This document shows positions 11,451-22,921 of a DNA stretch of 64,000 bases, one piece after another (the stretch's first letter is position 1; each line of letters starts with the position of its first letter). Below the pieces are notes generated by a model. The model was not told the DNA's origin. It saw only the letters and a program-made list of their open reading frames with translations, and did not search any database. The DNA comes from Megaleporinus macrocephalus. Its lineage: Eukaryota; Chordata; Actinopteri; Characiformes; Anostomidae. The position numbers and the translations under genes were made by a program. The stretch spans positions 14,780,576 through 14,844,575 of the forward strand of contig CM038711.1 of assembly GCA_021613375.1 (NCBI GenBank), written 5' to 3'.

Positions 11451-12079
11451 GTTGGCCAGCAGACTGAACAGGGGGCAGATACATACAAGTAGTATGTGGT
11501 GTCTTCTATGTTGTATCATGAGTCTAACTGGCAAGTTACAGAAGAAAAGAATAAAGTTTGGTTCCTTGATAAACCTTTAGTGGTTTAAACTGGAAGGTTT
11601 TGAATCACCCAACCATTGACTCCAAAGAACACATTATATTGTGGCAGCTATGAGTGAAGCAGGCATGGCCATGCATAGTGGTTGTGCAAAGAAGCCCCCA
11701 AAGGGCGCAGGGCCCCTGGTACCAAGAGAGATAATTGTTGTTAATGTTGTCGATGTTGGGTTAGAGATATGTGTTTGGGTTTATTGTGTTTCGTTGTGTG
11801 GGGCTTTGGGTTAGTTGGAGTGGGTCCTACTGTCTACTACAGAGAAAAGTGTAGGACTAGAAGTGACCTGCCTGCTAACCCGGCTGCTTGAATAGTGCTG
11901 GGCAGTGGTTTTCCCTTGCTGCCTGTTCAGTCAAAGAGCATGTGCCTGCATGTAAAACATTTCCCTTTGCCCCTTTATTACAGAGACGCTACAATTAATT
12001 AATTAATTCAGAGCAATGTCTTTATATTCAGTTATGTCTCTAGACTGCAAGACCTGTTTAGAGTAGATTCCTTTGTTTC
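11451..12079. other. Intergenic sequence with short (TTAA)n
   Basis: Nothing coding is seen. A small ATTA tetranucleotide run lies at about 11994-12008. Confidence 0.45.
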
Positions 12080-13270
12080 TGAAACTTTGTCGCTTCACAA
12101 CTTTGTTATGAATTCTGTTGCCGTGTCAGAACAAAAAAAGCTGCAGATATTGTGGCCCTCATTAAGATACTGGGCTTGTAATCTCACCTGCTGGACCATT
12201 GTGACATGACGAATATTAATACAAAGCTGAACAGTCCCAGAGTAACACTCACAAGCAATTTCAGCAATTCATATAGCACCTACATATGCTGCCACTGGTA
12301 CTGAGCCAGTATAACCCTAACAACGGCTTTCGTGCAGTGACCCATTTAAAACACGAGGACTCCAAATGACACCCTTCAACTTTGCACTCCCGCCCCCTAG
12401 TTCTCTGTTGAAATCTGAAGAGGCTAATTGTGGAGATCAGGTTATGGTCCACTCCACAATTATTGGCATGTCATAGCATTTTGCTCTAGAGCTCCTCTGC
12501 TAAGAGTCTAGTCTAATCCACATATTGGCATGATGACCGTGCAGCTGCCTGATTCACATACTGGCTGGAAGCCAGAGGAATAGTCGGGACAGGAATTCTA
12601 AACAAGGTGCAAAAACATATATTGGTGCTGTTGTGGTACAAGCTTTTAAGTTCTGCCCCTAGTTAGCTATTTGGAGGACTTCATTCCACAGCTCAATGCA
12701 TCCCCAAAATAAAAGCTTTTTTACCTGCTTGGCTTGGCTATATTCACCATGTTCCTTGACCTTTTTCAGGCAATAAATTTCTCCTTATCAAACATAAATT
12801 CTGCAAGAGTGGGCCTGCATGAGAATGGAAATGATGGAAATGGAGAATTTATTTCTTCTCTCTGCCAGTTTTATAGGCCCAGGGTGTAATTATGAAATCC
12901 CAGAAATTACTCCAGTACTGATTGAAATACAGAGGTGGCAATGCAGAGAATCCTAAATCACCCAACACACCCCACCCCAGCCATTGCCTAGCGACCGCCT
13001 TGGTGAATGCACTGGGAATTTTGCTATTTACTCAGCCATGGGATCATTTAGCCACTGGAGGTGGGCAGGACTTCAGCAGATATAGTTACCCTGACATCAT
13101 ATTCTGGAAATGGATAACCTCTCAGAGTTTGAGGCAATTTTTTAGCCTAAACAAGAGTGTTTATTTTCCTCCTTGGCTCCTCTGACCCATAATAATAGAG
13201 ATAATTTCTCGCCCACAGGCACTATTGTGAGTCATTTGCCTATGATATGGAAAAGTAGGTGTTGTCTTTG
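12080..13270. promoter_or_regulatory. CNE-like block (candidate regulatory)
   Basis: Mostly repeat-free sequence of mixed composition with TAAT-core and E-box-like sites, for example GAGGCTAATTGTGGAGATCA, GGTGTAATTATGAAATCCC and ATTCATATAGC. Two open frames (63 aa minus at 12261-12452, 87 aa plus at 12922-13185) have no recognisable domain. Boundaries and function are inferred. Confidence 0.3.
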
Positions 13271-13605
13271 CTCTTTGACAGAGTTTAAGCACTAGACCAT
13301 AACTCTTGCCTTAATGACCCTGACCTTTATTACCCGTGCTGCATGCTTCACTTTCCTCCACCCCCACCACAGCAGTATGCAGTTGAGAGGTTATTTAAGA
13401 GTCTGCTTCATCTAAAGTATCTCTAGATTTCTGTCTTATTGCAAGCTATATGCTCTTGATCATGTATTGCCTATGAAAGTATATATATATATATCTTGTC
13501 AGTAAACTTTTTCAAATATAAATAGGAAAAAATCTGAATCAGAAAAAGTATGCAGAAACTCACAGTGCTTCTTTCATTTATTTTGACTTTTATCTCATTT
13601 TATCT
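13271..13605. other. Intergenic sequence with short (AT)n
   Basis: No gene is recognised. A short AT run lies at about 13480-13495. Confidence 0.5.

Positions 13606-14040
<435 letters not shown>

Positions 14041-14109
<69 letters not shown>
14041..14109. repeat. (AT)n microsatellite
   Basis: About 34 AT dinucleotides directly abutting the right arm of the palindrome. Confidence 0.98.
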
Positions 14110-14111
<2 letters not shown>

Positions 14112-14899
14112 CTATGGCAGAGAGATGCATGCACAGCATTGTAAGGCAAAGCCTAGAATTTGCCACTATATTACCATATCATTATATCAGTTGTCTTCAA
14201 TGCATCATTTCACATCAAACCTTAATTAAACAGACAATAATGTAATCTTATACAATAATGTGATCTTCTTAGTAGTTATGGACTGTTTCTGTTGGTCCAA
14301 AATGGCCTATTGTCATTAAATGTTCACACAAAGGTGAAGGTAGGTGGCATTTTTGAATAGTATAAAAATGAAAGAAAAATAAGTGTCAAATAATTTTATC
14401 GCAGTATCCAGTAAAAATACTTCATTTACCAAAAATCTACTATAATAATAAGTGCAAAAATTCAAGACATGTTTTAAGCATAGAGAAGATGAGAGTAAAG
14501 CACAGGTTCCCAAGGGAATAGGCTTTGCATGATTTGCATCACTACTCCAATCTGTTCTCCTCAATAAATACCATGCACCAGGCTGCTGCTTTAAGTCAAA
14601 GGAACTTTAATTCCATTTACATTCCATTTACAGTTACATTTACACAATTGATTTTTTGGGTTTTACAGCTTTTTGACATTTTATAGCCTCTCTTTTCTTG
14701 CAGCATGGTCACAAAGATTTTCAATTGAATCAAACAATGAAGACTGTGAGATATTGATTTCAGAATGAAGGTAGCATTATTAAGTACGGTTGACGGTGTG
14801 CTAGCTTGCTTTGTTTAGAAGTGTACCCCACCGATCCAGCAGCACACAAACTGGCATATTGTCTATAACACTAAGAGGTGTGGGTGTTCAGTCCATTGT
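14110..14899. other. AT-rich intergenic sequence, nothing recognised
   Basis: No domain-bearing frame or RNA gene is seen. The 82-aa minus frame at 14316-14564 looks like chance. Confidence 0.45.
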
Positions 14900-15272
14900 T
14901 CTGAGAACACCAGTACCCTCTTTGTTTGATGCCTTCTTTTTCTCAGCGAGGGCTTCTTGACAGCTACACATCCTTTCAGACTCGTTGAGATGTCTTCTCA
15001 CAGTGGAAGGATGGACAGAACCTGAAGATTTTTTCAGATCTGAAACTAAGGTTGAGCTTGATTTTTCTCCTCTCTCAAAGAGGAAAGTTTTAAGTACTGT
15101 TTATCTGATGGTAACAGTTTTGGTGGTTTACCAAGTATTGCACAGTTATTAGGAGTGCCATGTAAGTGAAGTTTTTTTGCCTTGATTTACTTTTTACTTT
15201 TAGGTTTAATGGCTGGTTTAACTGAGAATTAAATAAAAAAAATGTAGGCTCTGACTTTTGCACAGTACTGTC
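14900..15272 (-). pseudogene. Tc1-like transposase remnant, internally deleted (family A, copy 1)
   Basis: On the minus strand, pieces of a Tc1-type transposase N-terminus can be read in shifted frames: PPKLLPSDKQYLKL, then SSSTLVSDLKKSSGSVHPS, then TVRRHLNES. This corresponds to the second helix-turn-helix of the DNA-binding domain. After a lysine-rich piece the frame jumps to VLRTMD and a stop, so the catalytic DDE domain is largely missing. The upstream end at 15255-15271 reads CTTTTGCACAGTACTGT, a terminal inverted repeat typical of fish Tc1 relatives. Copies of the same family lie at 16003-16350 (plus) and 25306-25637 (minus). The element is dead. Family assignment rests on recognised motifs. 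Confidence 0.8.
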
Positions 15273-16002
15273 TAACTCAAAAAACACATGTAGGTTCACT
15301 GGTCATTTTGGACAGTGCATAAAATTACCTATATTTGTGTTGTGCAGTTCCTATCAGCAACACTGTGAAGAAATCAGAGTTGGTATGTACTGCAACAATA
15401 AACTGCATTCATATATACATATGAATTGGATAGATCAGTTAACTAACAGTTATTGAAAAAAAACAAAGGAAACAAAAAACAGAGATATGGTGTCTTAGAA
15501 CGGATTTATGGGCCTTTTCTAGACCATATCTTTTCTAGATGAGCTCATCAACACTCATATCCGATAATGCTGGATAATTCAGTTATGATGTGACTGCATA
15601 AATTACATAAAGTCTTCATTCTGCTTGTGGGAGGTATCTTTCCAGCAGTTAGTTTCTGTCCTTAAGCGAGCAATTCTGAAAATATAGCTTCTCTTCCATC
15701 TCTTAGAATAGTTTTTTTTTTAACAGCTGGAGAGTTAATTATGTGTCCCCTCCATAATTCACCATGTGGTGGCTCAATCTGCAAATTCAGTTCTTTTTTG
15801 AGTAGGTCACACTTAGCAAATAGAAAGAGAAGACACAAGAGAGATATCTCCAGTATACGATGTACATGATGCTTTGTACCATCTGTCACTTAAGCACACT
15901 TTTTAAAGCATTGGAATGTGATGTTTAGCCTGTTTTTTAGTTTAGAGAAAAATGCACATGCATGGTACACACAATGACCATTTATCAGAGCCATATGTCA
16001 AG
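15273..16002. other. Spacer between two divergent Tc1 remnants
   Basis: AT-rich sequence without recognised gene. It is bounded by the outward-facing 5' ends of two Tc1 family A remnants (GCACAGTACTGT at 15271, ACAGTACTGTGC at 16004), so the spacer may be old host sequence or the remains of a compound insertion. Confidence 0.45.
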
Positions 16003-16350
16003 TACAGTACTGTGCAAAGACAGAGACCACCATTCATGTCCAGTAAAAATAATGGTATTATTGCCATTAAATATACATTATTCATATTTAGGGAAACATT
16101 TCTGAGGAGATTAGATACAAGACAGTCCACTTTGCAAAACAGGATCATTTTTAAGAACATAAAGAAATGGGGCTCCTAACAACGATGCAACACCTGGTAG
16201 ACCACCAAAACTGTCACCAATTAATAAAAAATACTTCAAGCTTTTTTTTTGAGACACCAGACAAAATCATTCTTTACTCCTGCTTCAGATCTGAAAAAAG
16301 TGCTCAGGTGTTTCTGTATATCCGTCCACTGTGAAAAGGTTGTTGTTTTG
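16003..16350 (+). pseudogene. Tc1-like transposase remnant, 5' part (family A, copy 2)
   Basis: The left end TACAGTACTGTGCAAAGAC is the inverted repeat also seen at 15271. On the plus strand GRPPKLSPINKKYFKL can be read (GRPPK is the linker between the two DNA-binding subdomains of Tc1-type transposases). After a T-run and frameshifts comes a degenerate LKK..SG..V.PSTVK..L segment. The sequence stops resembling a transposon at about 16350, where CNE-like DNA begins, and no catalytic domain follows. This is a 5'-end fragment, non-functional. Confidence 0.78.
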
Positions 16351-16369
16351 GACAGGGAACCTGAATCTG

Positions 16370-17480
16370 ACATTAAATGATTAACCACAATCTCGCCCTG
16401 TCAACATGAGTTGACATTCATGGTTCTCACACGCCAATTAATTATCGCTCTTCACATATGAGAAAAAAAGGGAGAAAAATCAATTTCAATTTCAAACACC
16501 CTCAATCTGCCCATAAAATAAATAATGAGAACTAATCAGGCATTAGTTTCTCGTCCTCAGTGTCAGCTCAGTGTTGATTTGTATTCTTATACTTTGCCGG
16601 CAATGATGATTTACTTTCAGTGCGAAAGTGAATGGCAGATTCCTACTGCAGGGTAATCCCAAGGACTGAAACGATAGCCTTATAAATCATTTCAGTGTTT
16701 ACTTGATCTTGGTTTTCACCCCAGCTCTGTGCAATGGTGGGAATAAATGCATATACAAGAGGTCACATCGCTTCCCTTCTTCCCACAGCCTAGCAACAGT
16801 GCTGTACACTCCAATGCTTCTGCACAGTGATTTGGCTAAATCTTACACACCTTGCATTATCCGTCTGCCTGCTCAGCACTCTCGACATGAAGAACTTTCG
16901 ACTTTCCAATGGCAACGACTTAGAGTGGCCTGAAAAAGAGCCATGGCCTCATGTTACACTACATTGTGAGCGCATGTGGGGCTGTTTGGCAAGGCTCTTC
17001 TAAGCTTGTGAGGAGATGCTAAAGCCGTGAATAAAATATTTTTTTGTCTGGCAGAACAAATATTTATTCAACTATTGTAAAAAAAAACGGACTAAACCCT
17101 CAAAATATGTCCATAAAACACTGCAGGTTTTTTTATGCAGAAAAGCTTTGGACCATAAAAGGCAGAGGAGAATGAAGAGCATTTGCGCTTGACGCTTCAG
17201 AGCCGGCCTCTCTTAAACACACTAATCCCTTACGCTTAGATCCTCTCTGATTTCCCAGGTGATTACAGCATGCAGCAAACTCTCCTCTGCACCACGCTCC
17301 TCATTTCCAAAGAGCGAGGCGTTGAACAGTAACAGCCATCCGACTCTCTAATCTCCCTGAGAAGCTGCTCACTGAATACGTACTAAATGAAAAGGTGCAA
17401 CCACAAGTGATGAATTCCTTCATTTCAGATGTCTAAACGGCTACCTTGATGTTCCCCAGAGGGTAGATTGTGCCCTGTGT
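16370..17480. promoter_or_regulatory. CNE-like block (candidate enhancers)
   Basis: Repeat-poor sequence with dense homeodomain-type cores (CATTAAATGATTAACCACAA, CGCCAATTAATTATCGC) followed by a higher-GC part near 17180-17380 (CTTCAGAGCCGGCCTC, CAGGTGATTACAGCATGC, AAAGAGCGAGGCG). Short frames (76 aa at 16703-16933) lack domains. A Tc1 fragment abuts the left edge, which may mark the limit of constraint. Regulatory function is inferred. Confidence 0.38.
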
Positions 17481-19949
17481 TTTTTTTTCTTTTAAATGAC
17501 TGTACTAAACTATGGCCAATGCCAGAACGAGGTAACAATTTCAAACCGGCTGTTAAAGAAACTGGATGGATTTTTAGCTTAATCTTTCACAGTAGGAGCA
17601 TGTGGTCCAATTTCAATACATGGGATATCTACTGGGATATTTTTCTCACAAATGGGTTGTATGTATATATATATTTTTTTGCTTCTAGTATGTGTGACAG
17701 TATGTTACGACTAGTGTTGTGGGATTTGTATTACAAAGTAATGTGTTACTGTGTTAATGCATTACTGTAATCACATTACATTTTTCTATTGTTACATGTT
17801 TTAATGTTCTTAAAGTCAGTACTCACAGTTAACTAACCCCAGTAATGCAACATCACAAAGCGGCCGGAGGTCATTTATTTTCAATGAGAAAATTAGAGTT
17901 CAGTGAGAGTTGATGATTTCCAGTGACAGGAGGCAGTGCAAACGTTGGTGATGCAACAAAGTTAAGTGAAGTTAAACTTTATGCAAAAGCAATTGTCCAT
18001 TTACAAATCTGATTGTTATGTCTGATGTAATTAGCCATTTCCAGGTCCAAGCGTGCCCACAGACAAAACTTTTTTGCAGTCGCTTACTTGTTTGTTTGGG
18101 CAACATTATGGGGTAAAATGGGTCTAAATTCTTTCAGCTCCAATCCACTTGTTTGCACACCCGCATCTGAGCCTCTACTGTGCCGCTGAGGTTCTGTCTT
18201 TTTTCCAGCATGCTGCAGTTCTGTGTTCCTTGTTGTTTGAATAGATCTACGTCCAAAAACTGCTCGGCCTTAGCTCCGCCTTAGCTATATAGCTAGTTAT
18301 CCTCCTCAGCCCTTGTCTAACTGACCAGCCTGACTACTAAAACACACACACATGTGACTTCATTGCAAGACACACTCTTAAAAATCCCAATATCAAGGTT
18401 ATTCACGAAGGGCAATTTTGGCTTTTGCCAGTGGGTGCAAACATTAGCTAGCTAGCATTAGAACCCACTCGCATCAAACGTTCATTTTCTTCATTCTTTT
18501 TAGAATTGTAACTGATCATATCAACTGTCGATCATATCACCTGCCATTTCCTCTTCTTTTCTCATGACAAGGAAAGTGCTAGGATGATAATTGAGTAGTC
18601 TTTTGGTCTCCATTCAATAATAAGTGTCTCAGGCGTGCAGCAGAAGCTAAAATCTAGACATGATGGTCAAAACGTTAAAGCTTAACAAGTGGATAGGATT
18701 TAAGCATTTTGCAACATGGTAGGCTATTTGTCTCCCCCACTCTGAAACAATATGCTGTTTTCGTTCCTAGATACTAGATACTAGAAAGAGAAATGGTATG
18801 GAGAGAGATTAGTCTCATTAGTCTTAGACATGATTGAATTCAGAGTCCTTCTCTGCAAAACCGAATATCACAGTTGCATATCACAAGTGTGAATATCATC
18901 TAAATGTATTGCTGATTCTTGTTCATGCAGGTTGCAGTTGTAGTCAATTTTTCATGAACTACTCTCACTGCAAGGTGCATTATAAAACTTACCTACTGCC
19001 CAAGTGATCTTCTCAAAGACAGTTGTGCAAGCTGTGATGCAGTTAAAGTAGTATTTCTTTGGTAGTAATCCAGCAGGTAATTTGGACTTTATAGGAAAAA
19101 TCCAAATGCTTGGAATTAAGGGACTTTGTGATGTACAAAATGCCCAAAGATTGTTTGTTTTGGGGGAATATGTCACATGCAAAGCCACCAGTGATTTGAA
19201 ATTTTACAATTTGCCTGCAAAGACATCTGTGGATCTCAAGCCCAATTCTTTTTTTAGAATTTACAATTGCAAATCACATTTTACGATAACAATAGCACAA
19301 AGCCATACACTTACAAAGGTTCTGTCAGCAATGCCAATGATTTTTAAAGTTTGAAGTTTTTAAACCATATTAAATGTGATTTGTGATTGTTAGGAACATT
19401 TTACTAAAACTGAAATGTTCTTTAATGGAATCAAAAATGTTTTTTTTCAATGGCATCACATGTACTATTTTAGTCATATGCTGTTTGGAACTCCAACCAT
19501 ATCATGTGGGTCTCCTCTGTCAAAAATAAACAGAAACTAAAATCTCACCCACAAAGTGGTCTGCTGTGCATATGATAATGCGTGAATGACCAATGATTAC
19601 AGTAATAAAGTACAGTAGTGTTCTAGCCGTGTATTTGCATTATAGTCATAATCAGCATGTGTCAAGTTTTGAGCTCTTTTTTATTTTCTTGTCTTTCCTC
19701 TTTTGTTTTACAGTGATACCTATTGATATGACTGTCTGTAATAACTGATTATACAATATAGATGTGGCTTGACATGATGGTACATTATGGAAAACCAGTA
19801 AAGTATTCCCTTGAGTGAATTCTATCAGACTGAGAAACTGTACTAATGGTCAGCCTTCTAATGGCGTTTCCTCAGCAGCATTGGTGCAACATGCTAAGCA
19901 ATGAGTACAAAGCTAAAAGGAAAAAAACACAGCTTGGGCATGCTGGGTA
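17481..19949. other. Intergenic sequence with repeat fragments
   Basis: At about 17712-17790 the phrase TAGTGTTGTGGGATTTGTAT with ACAAAGTAATGTGTTACTG resembles the left end of fish hAT elements, but no right end was found. At about 18395-18510 lies the second copy of the repeat seen at 1960-2100. The remainder, including a 90-aa frame at 19082-19354, shows nothing recognisable. Confidence 0.4.
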
Positions 19950-20320
19950 GCCAGACTCTGCGCTATTGTCAGGGGCGGTGACAGGGTCAAGACAGTCCCA
20001 GAGTCCCCACTTTCTCATTAACACCAGCCTAATGGGTGTCAGCAGGAGGAGGGGGGGTGTTGACAGGGCGAGTGCGCAGCGTTAGCCTCCCCTGGGTGTC
20101 CTAAAGCTCCTTGCTCACCGGGGAATTGGGCTTTAAGGCTGTCAGGCACTACCCCGGAGCACTATTTATACCGCATCCAGGTTATATGAATGGGCCAAGG
20201 CTCTCTACATGACTGCTGGGCGGATTATTAGAACGAATGATCACTGAGGCACCATAGAAGTGGCTAAATGATTATTGTGGAAGGAGATATTAGCATACTA
20301 TTAGCATTCATTCTTCAGTG
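19950..20320. promoter_or_regulatory. CNE-like block, locally GC-richer
   Basis: The segment contains GACAGGGTCAAGACAG, CAGGAGGAGGGGGGGTGTTG, CACCGGGGAATTGGGC and GGCTGTCAGGCACTACCCC, then TGAATGGGCCAAGGC. It stands out from the AT-rich flanks and has no repeat or coding signature. Candidate conserved regulatory element, inferred from composition only. Confidence 0.38.
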
Positions 20321-20843
20321 CTTAGAGTCATGTTTAAACCAAGGACAGGGAAGTTAGTTTCCTTGTACCTGCTTTGTACATTATACTGCTTTAATATTAT
20401 GTCACTGGGTGCTGTAGCTTAGCATGAAAGTGCTATGTTAAAGTGGTTTTATTGTATAGGCTAATTGACCCTATGCATGCTTCTTAAGCAAGTCTTTTGT
20501 AGCTGTTGTTTTGATATTGGACAAGCTGTAGAAACCACTAAAAAATCCTATTAACTTAATGAGAATTTGAAGCACACTCATCAGCCTTAATTTAGAGAGT
20601 GCTATTAATTATTCTGAATGCATATAATGCATACATTTTCAATTAGCTACAAGAACACAGTCTAGCACAGTTGGGTTGCATGTTAAACTAAAAAGCCAGT
20701 GCTCTGTCATGATTGTAAACAACAGTGTTGATCAGCAGTGAATCATCAGGCCTAATCATTTGTGTGTTAAGGTCTTTTATAATTTTTTTTTTTTGCATTT
20801 TATGCAACTACTGTAGCAATTCTTCTTTCACTATTATGTCTTG
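20321..20843. other. AT-rich intergenic sequence, nothing recognised
   Basis: No coding, RNA or repeat signal was recognised up to the target-site duplication of the LTR insertion that follows. Confidence 0.5.
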
Positions 20844-20848
20844 GTTAG

Positions 20849-21916
20849 TGTCACTCTCTGCCCTGTTTCCCACTCTAGGTCCAGTCATTCCCTCGTGTTA
20901 GCCATGTGGTTCTGTGTGTTTTGGTCATGTGCTCCTTGTGTCTCTTCCCCTCACCTGGTTTGAATCTGTTACCTCTCCTGTGTCCAGGTGTTTCGTGTTT
21001 CCTGTCTTGTTATATACGCTCTGTTTTCCTCTTACATTTGCCCAACATCTATTAGTGTTCCCCATTTTGTTCCTCGTCCTATTCCAGTTTTGTTTAGTTT
21101 CTCCGTTCCTGATTTTGTGTCTGTTTCGTTTAATGTGTGTGTCTTATGTGCCGGTTTTAGTTTCTTTAGGTTTTGTTGTACATGTACCTGTTAGCCCGTC
21201 ACCGCTCCCATCACCATGTCTGTTACCGTTCCTCTGCCTGTATTGGCCCAGTCCGCTGTCCAGTCCAGTGTCCAGCCCCCTGTTTGGTCTCGTGTCCAGC
21301 CGCCTGTTTGGTCTCGTGTCCAGTCTCCTGTCATGCCCCCAATCCAGTTGAGTGTCCAGCTTCCTGATCCATTTTGTGTCTCGTCCCTTGTCCTTTTTCC
21401 AGTCTTGTCCTATGTCAGTCCCCCTGTTCCCTCTCCTGTCCAGTCTTTCACTCAACCCCCGGTTCAGCCTCGTGTTCCATCTTGTGTCCAGTTTCCTGTT
21501 GAATCCCCTGTCCAGTCAGATTCCCTGTCTCCCAGTCAGTCTCATGTAGTACCTCATGTTTTATCTGCTGTCCTTTCCCAGGTACAGTGTCCCGTGTCGT
21601 CGATGACATACTGTCACACTCTGCCCTGTTTCTCAGTCTACGTCCTGTCATTCCCTCATGTTAATCACGTGGTTCTGTTTGTTTTGGTCATATGGTCTTT
21701 GTATCTCCTCCCCTTACCTGGTTCAAATCTGTTACCCCTCCTGTGTCCAGGTGTTTCTTGTCTTGTTATATACCCTTTGTTTGTATTTCGCTGTGTGTTC
21801 GTTGTTGTGTTCTGTTCGTTATTTGCAATACCGATTGTCAACACTATGGACATTATTAAACCCAGTCAACCTCATCTGCGTGTGTATTCACCTCTTTAGT
21901 CTCATCCAACGTTACA
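20849..21916 (+). mobile_element. LTR-retrotransposon-derived insertion with 5-bp TSD
   Basis: The 1068-bp unit begins TGTCACTCTCTGCC and ends CCAACGTTACA, that is TG...CA. It is flanked on both sides by GTTAG (20844-20848 and 21917-21921), a perfect 5-bp target-site duplication. An ATTAAA poly(A)-type signal lies at 21855-21860 near the 3' end. The first about 169 bp recur in direct orientation at 21612-21773 (CTGCCCTGTTTC, TTCCCTCATGTTA, CTGTGTCCAGGTGTTTC). Between them, 21245-21600 is an imperfect array of TGTCCAGTCCCCTGT-like units that opens a frame (21216-21899) rich in Val, Pro, Gln and Ser. There is no gag, pol or primer-binding site. Either a solo LTR with an internal duplication or a tiny non-autonomous two-LTR element whose 5' LTR has diverged. 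Confidence 0.8.
21245..21600 (+). repeat. Degenerate TGTCCAGTC-type tandem array inside LTR unit
   Basis: Repeated variants of GTCCAGTC/GTCCAGCC spaced 12-24 bases give an open frame with SVQPPV- and PVQS-like repeats. It is low-complexity and lies wholly inside the LTR insertion, so it is not called as a gene. Confidence 0.8.
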
Positions 21917-21921
21917 GTTAG

Positions 21922-22554
21922 AAGCAAAGAGGGCTCTCCCAAATCCTATTTGGGCTTCAGAGTTTCAGGAGTAATCAACAGTGAATATTCAGAAGCCCAC
22001 CCGCAGTTTCATCCACTGTAATATCTGCTTCTCCGCTCCGTCTTGCTGGCCTGCTAGTCTCTATTAGCAGTGGGATAATGTGCATGGACACGTTAACCTG
22101 TACTTCATGGAGGTGGACTAACTGTAGGGAAAAAAAGCCATACATTGCAGCCCTCTCAAGGGTCAAGTATGTCCGGGCACATTTACAGCTGCCCTGGGAG
22201 TACATGCTGTCCAGCACTGCATTAGCATAACATTCACTGCTGTGAGTGAGCGGAATGTCAGGTGCCTGACTAAACTGAGATGGTATATAGATATTATATC
22301 ATCTCAACTATATATATAGTTATATTTCCACATTTTAACAGTGCAATTAAAAAGTACAAATAAATATTCAGTAATGTGCTGACAAAATGTATTTAAAGAG
22401 AGGGAATGTTTATAGGCTGTTCTAGGTTCATTCATAAAAGGACTTTTATGTTGAATATTAGTGGAGAGTTTTTAGCTATTAGCACAGGAGGGGCTGTGTT
22501 TCTTTATGCTGTATTTGGTGCTATTTTTAGCAAATTAAATTAAACTTGCATTAC
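21922..22554. promoter_or_regulatory. CNE-like spacer between two LTR insertions
   Basis: Approximately 21930-22260 is non-repetitive and of mixed composition (AGAAGCCCACCCGCAG, GCTTCTCCGCTCC, GTTAACCTGTACTTCATGG, TACAGCTGCCCTGGGAG). The rest is AT-rich. The segment is bracketed by LTR-type insertions on opposite strands. Regulatory role is inferred. Confidence 0.28.
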
Positions 22555-22559
22555 TACTG

Positions 22560-22916
22560 TGTCACGGTGAAGCTGCAGCAGGTGCAGACAAAAGCAAGGG
22601 CGGACACATACGCAAGCTTAAAGACGAAAACTGGATTTTAATAAACGAACAGACGTGCAGGTACAGAAACAGATTTACTACTACAACAGAGATAACAACA
22701 ACAATGACCAACCAAGACAGACCGCAAACACATGGTAGAAATAACACAGGTTAACAAGAGGCAACAGGTCACGGGACTAAACACTAATGGGGCACAGGTG
22801 AGCGAGGCGGGGTAAGGGCTGAGACACAGGAGCACATGACAAGCACGAGAAATGTAAACAGAGGCACGTGGAACTGACAGGATGTAAAGACAGACAAGGA
22901 CAGGCAGGGCGTAACA
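22560..22916 (-). mobile_element. Solo LTR (minus strand)
   Basis: Read on the minus strand the 357-bp unit starts TGTTACGCCCTGCCTG and ends CACCGTGACA (TG...CA). Flanks are TACTG (22555-22559) and GACTG (22917-22921), a 5-bp target duplication with one mismatch. An ATTAAA signal is present on the minus strand within GTTTATTAAAATCC. Its start resembles the neighbouring LTR unit in layout (TGTNAC...CTGCC) but not closely enough to be the same copy. No internal retroelement sequence is present, so it is read as a recombination-derived solo LTR. The minus-strand frames inside it are not genes. Confidence 0.78.
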
Positions 22917-22921
22917 GACTG

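Noticed and set aside
21216..21899. Longest open frame in the window (227 aa, Val/Pro/Gln/Ser-rich)
   Set aside because: It lies wholly inside a TG...CA insertion with a target duplication and is produced by a short tandem array. There is no domain and no sign of a gene context.
20849..22916. One intact retrotransposon bounded by the two LTR-type units
   Set aside because: The units are in opposite orientation, differ in sequence, have their own target duplications, and no gag or pol lies between them.
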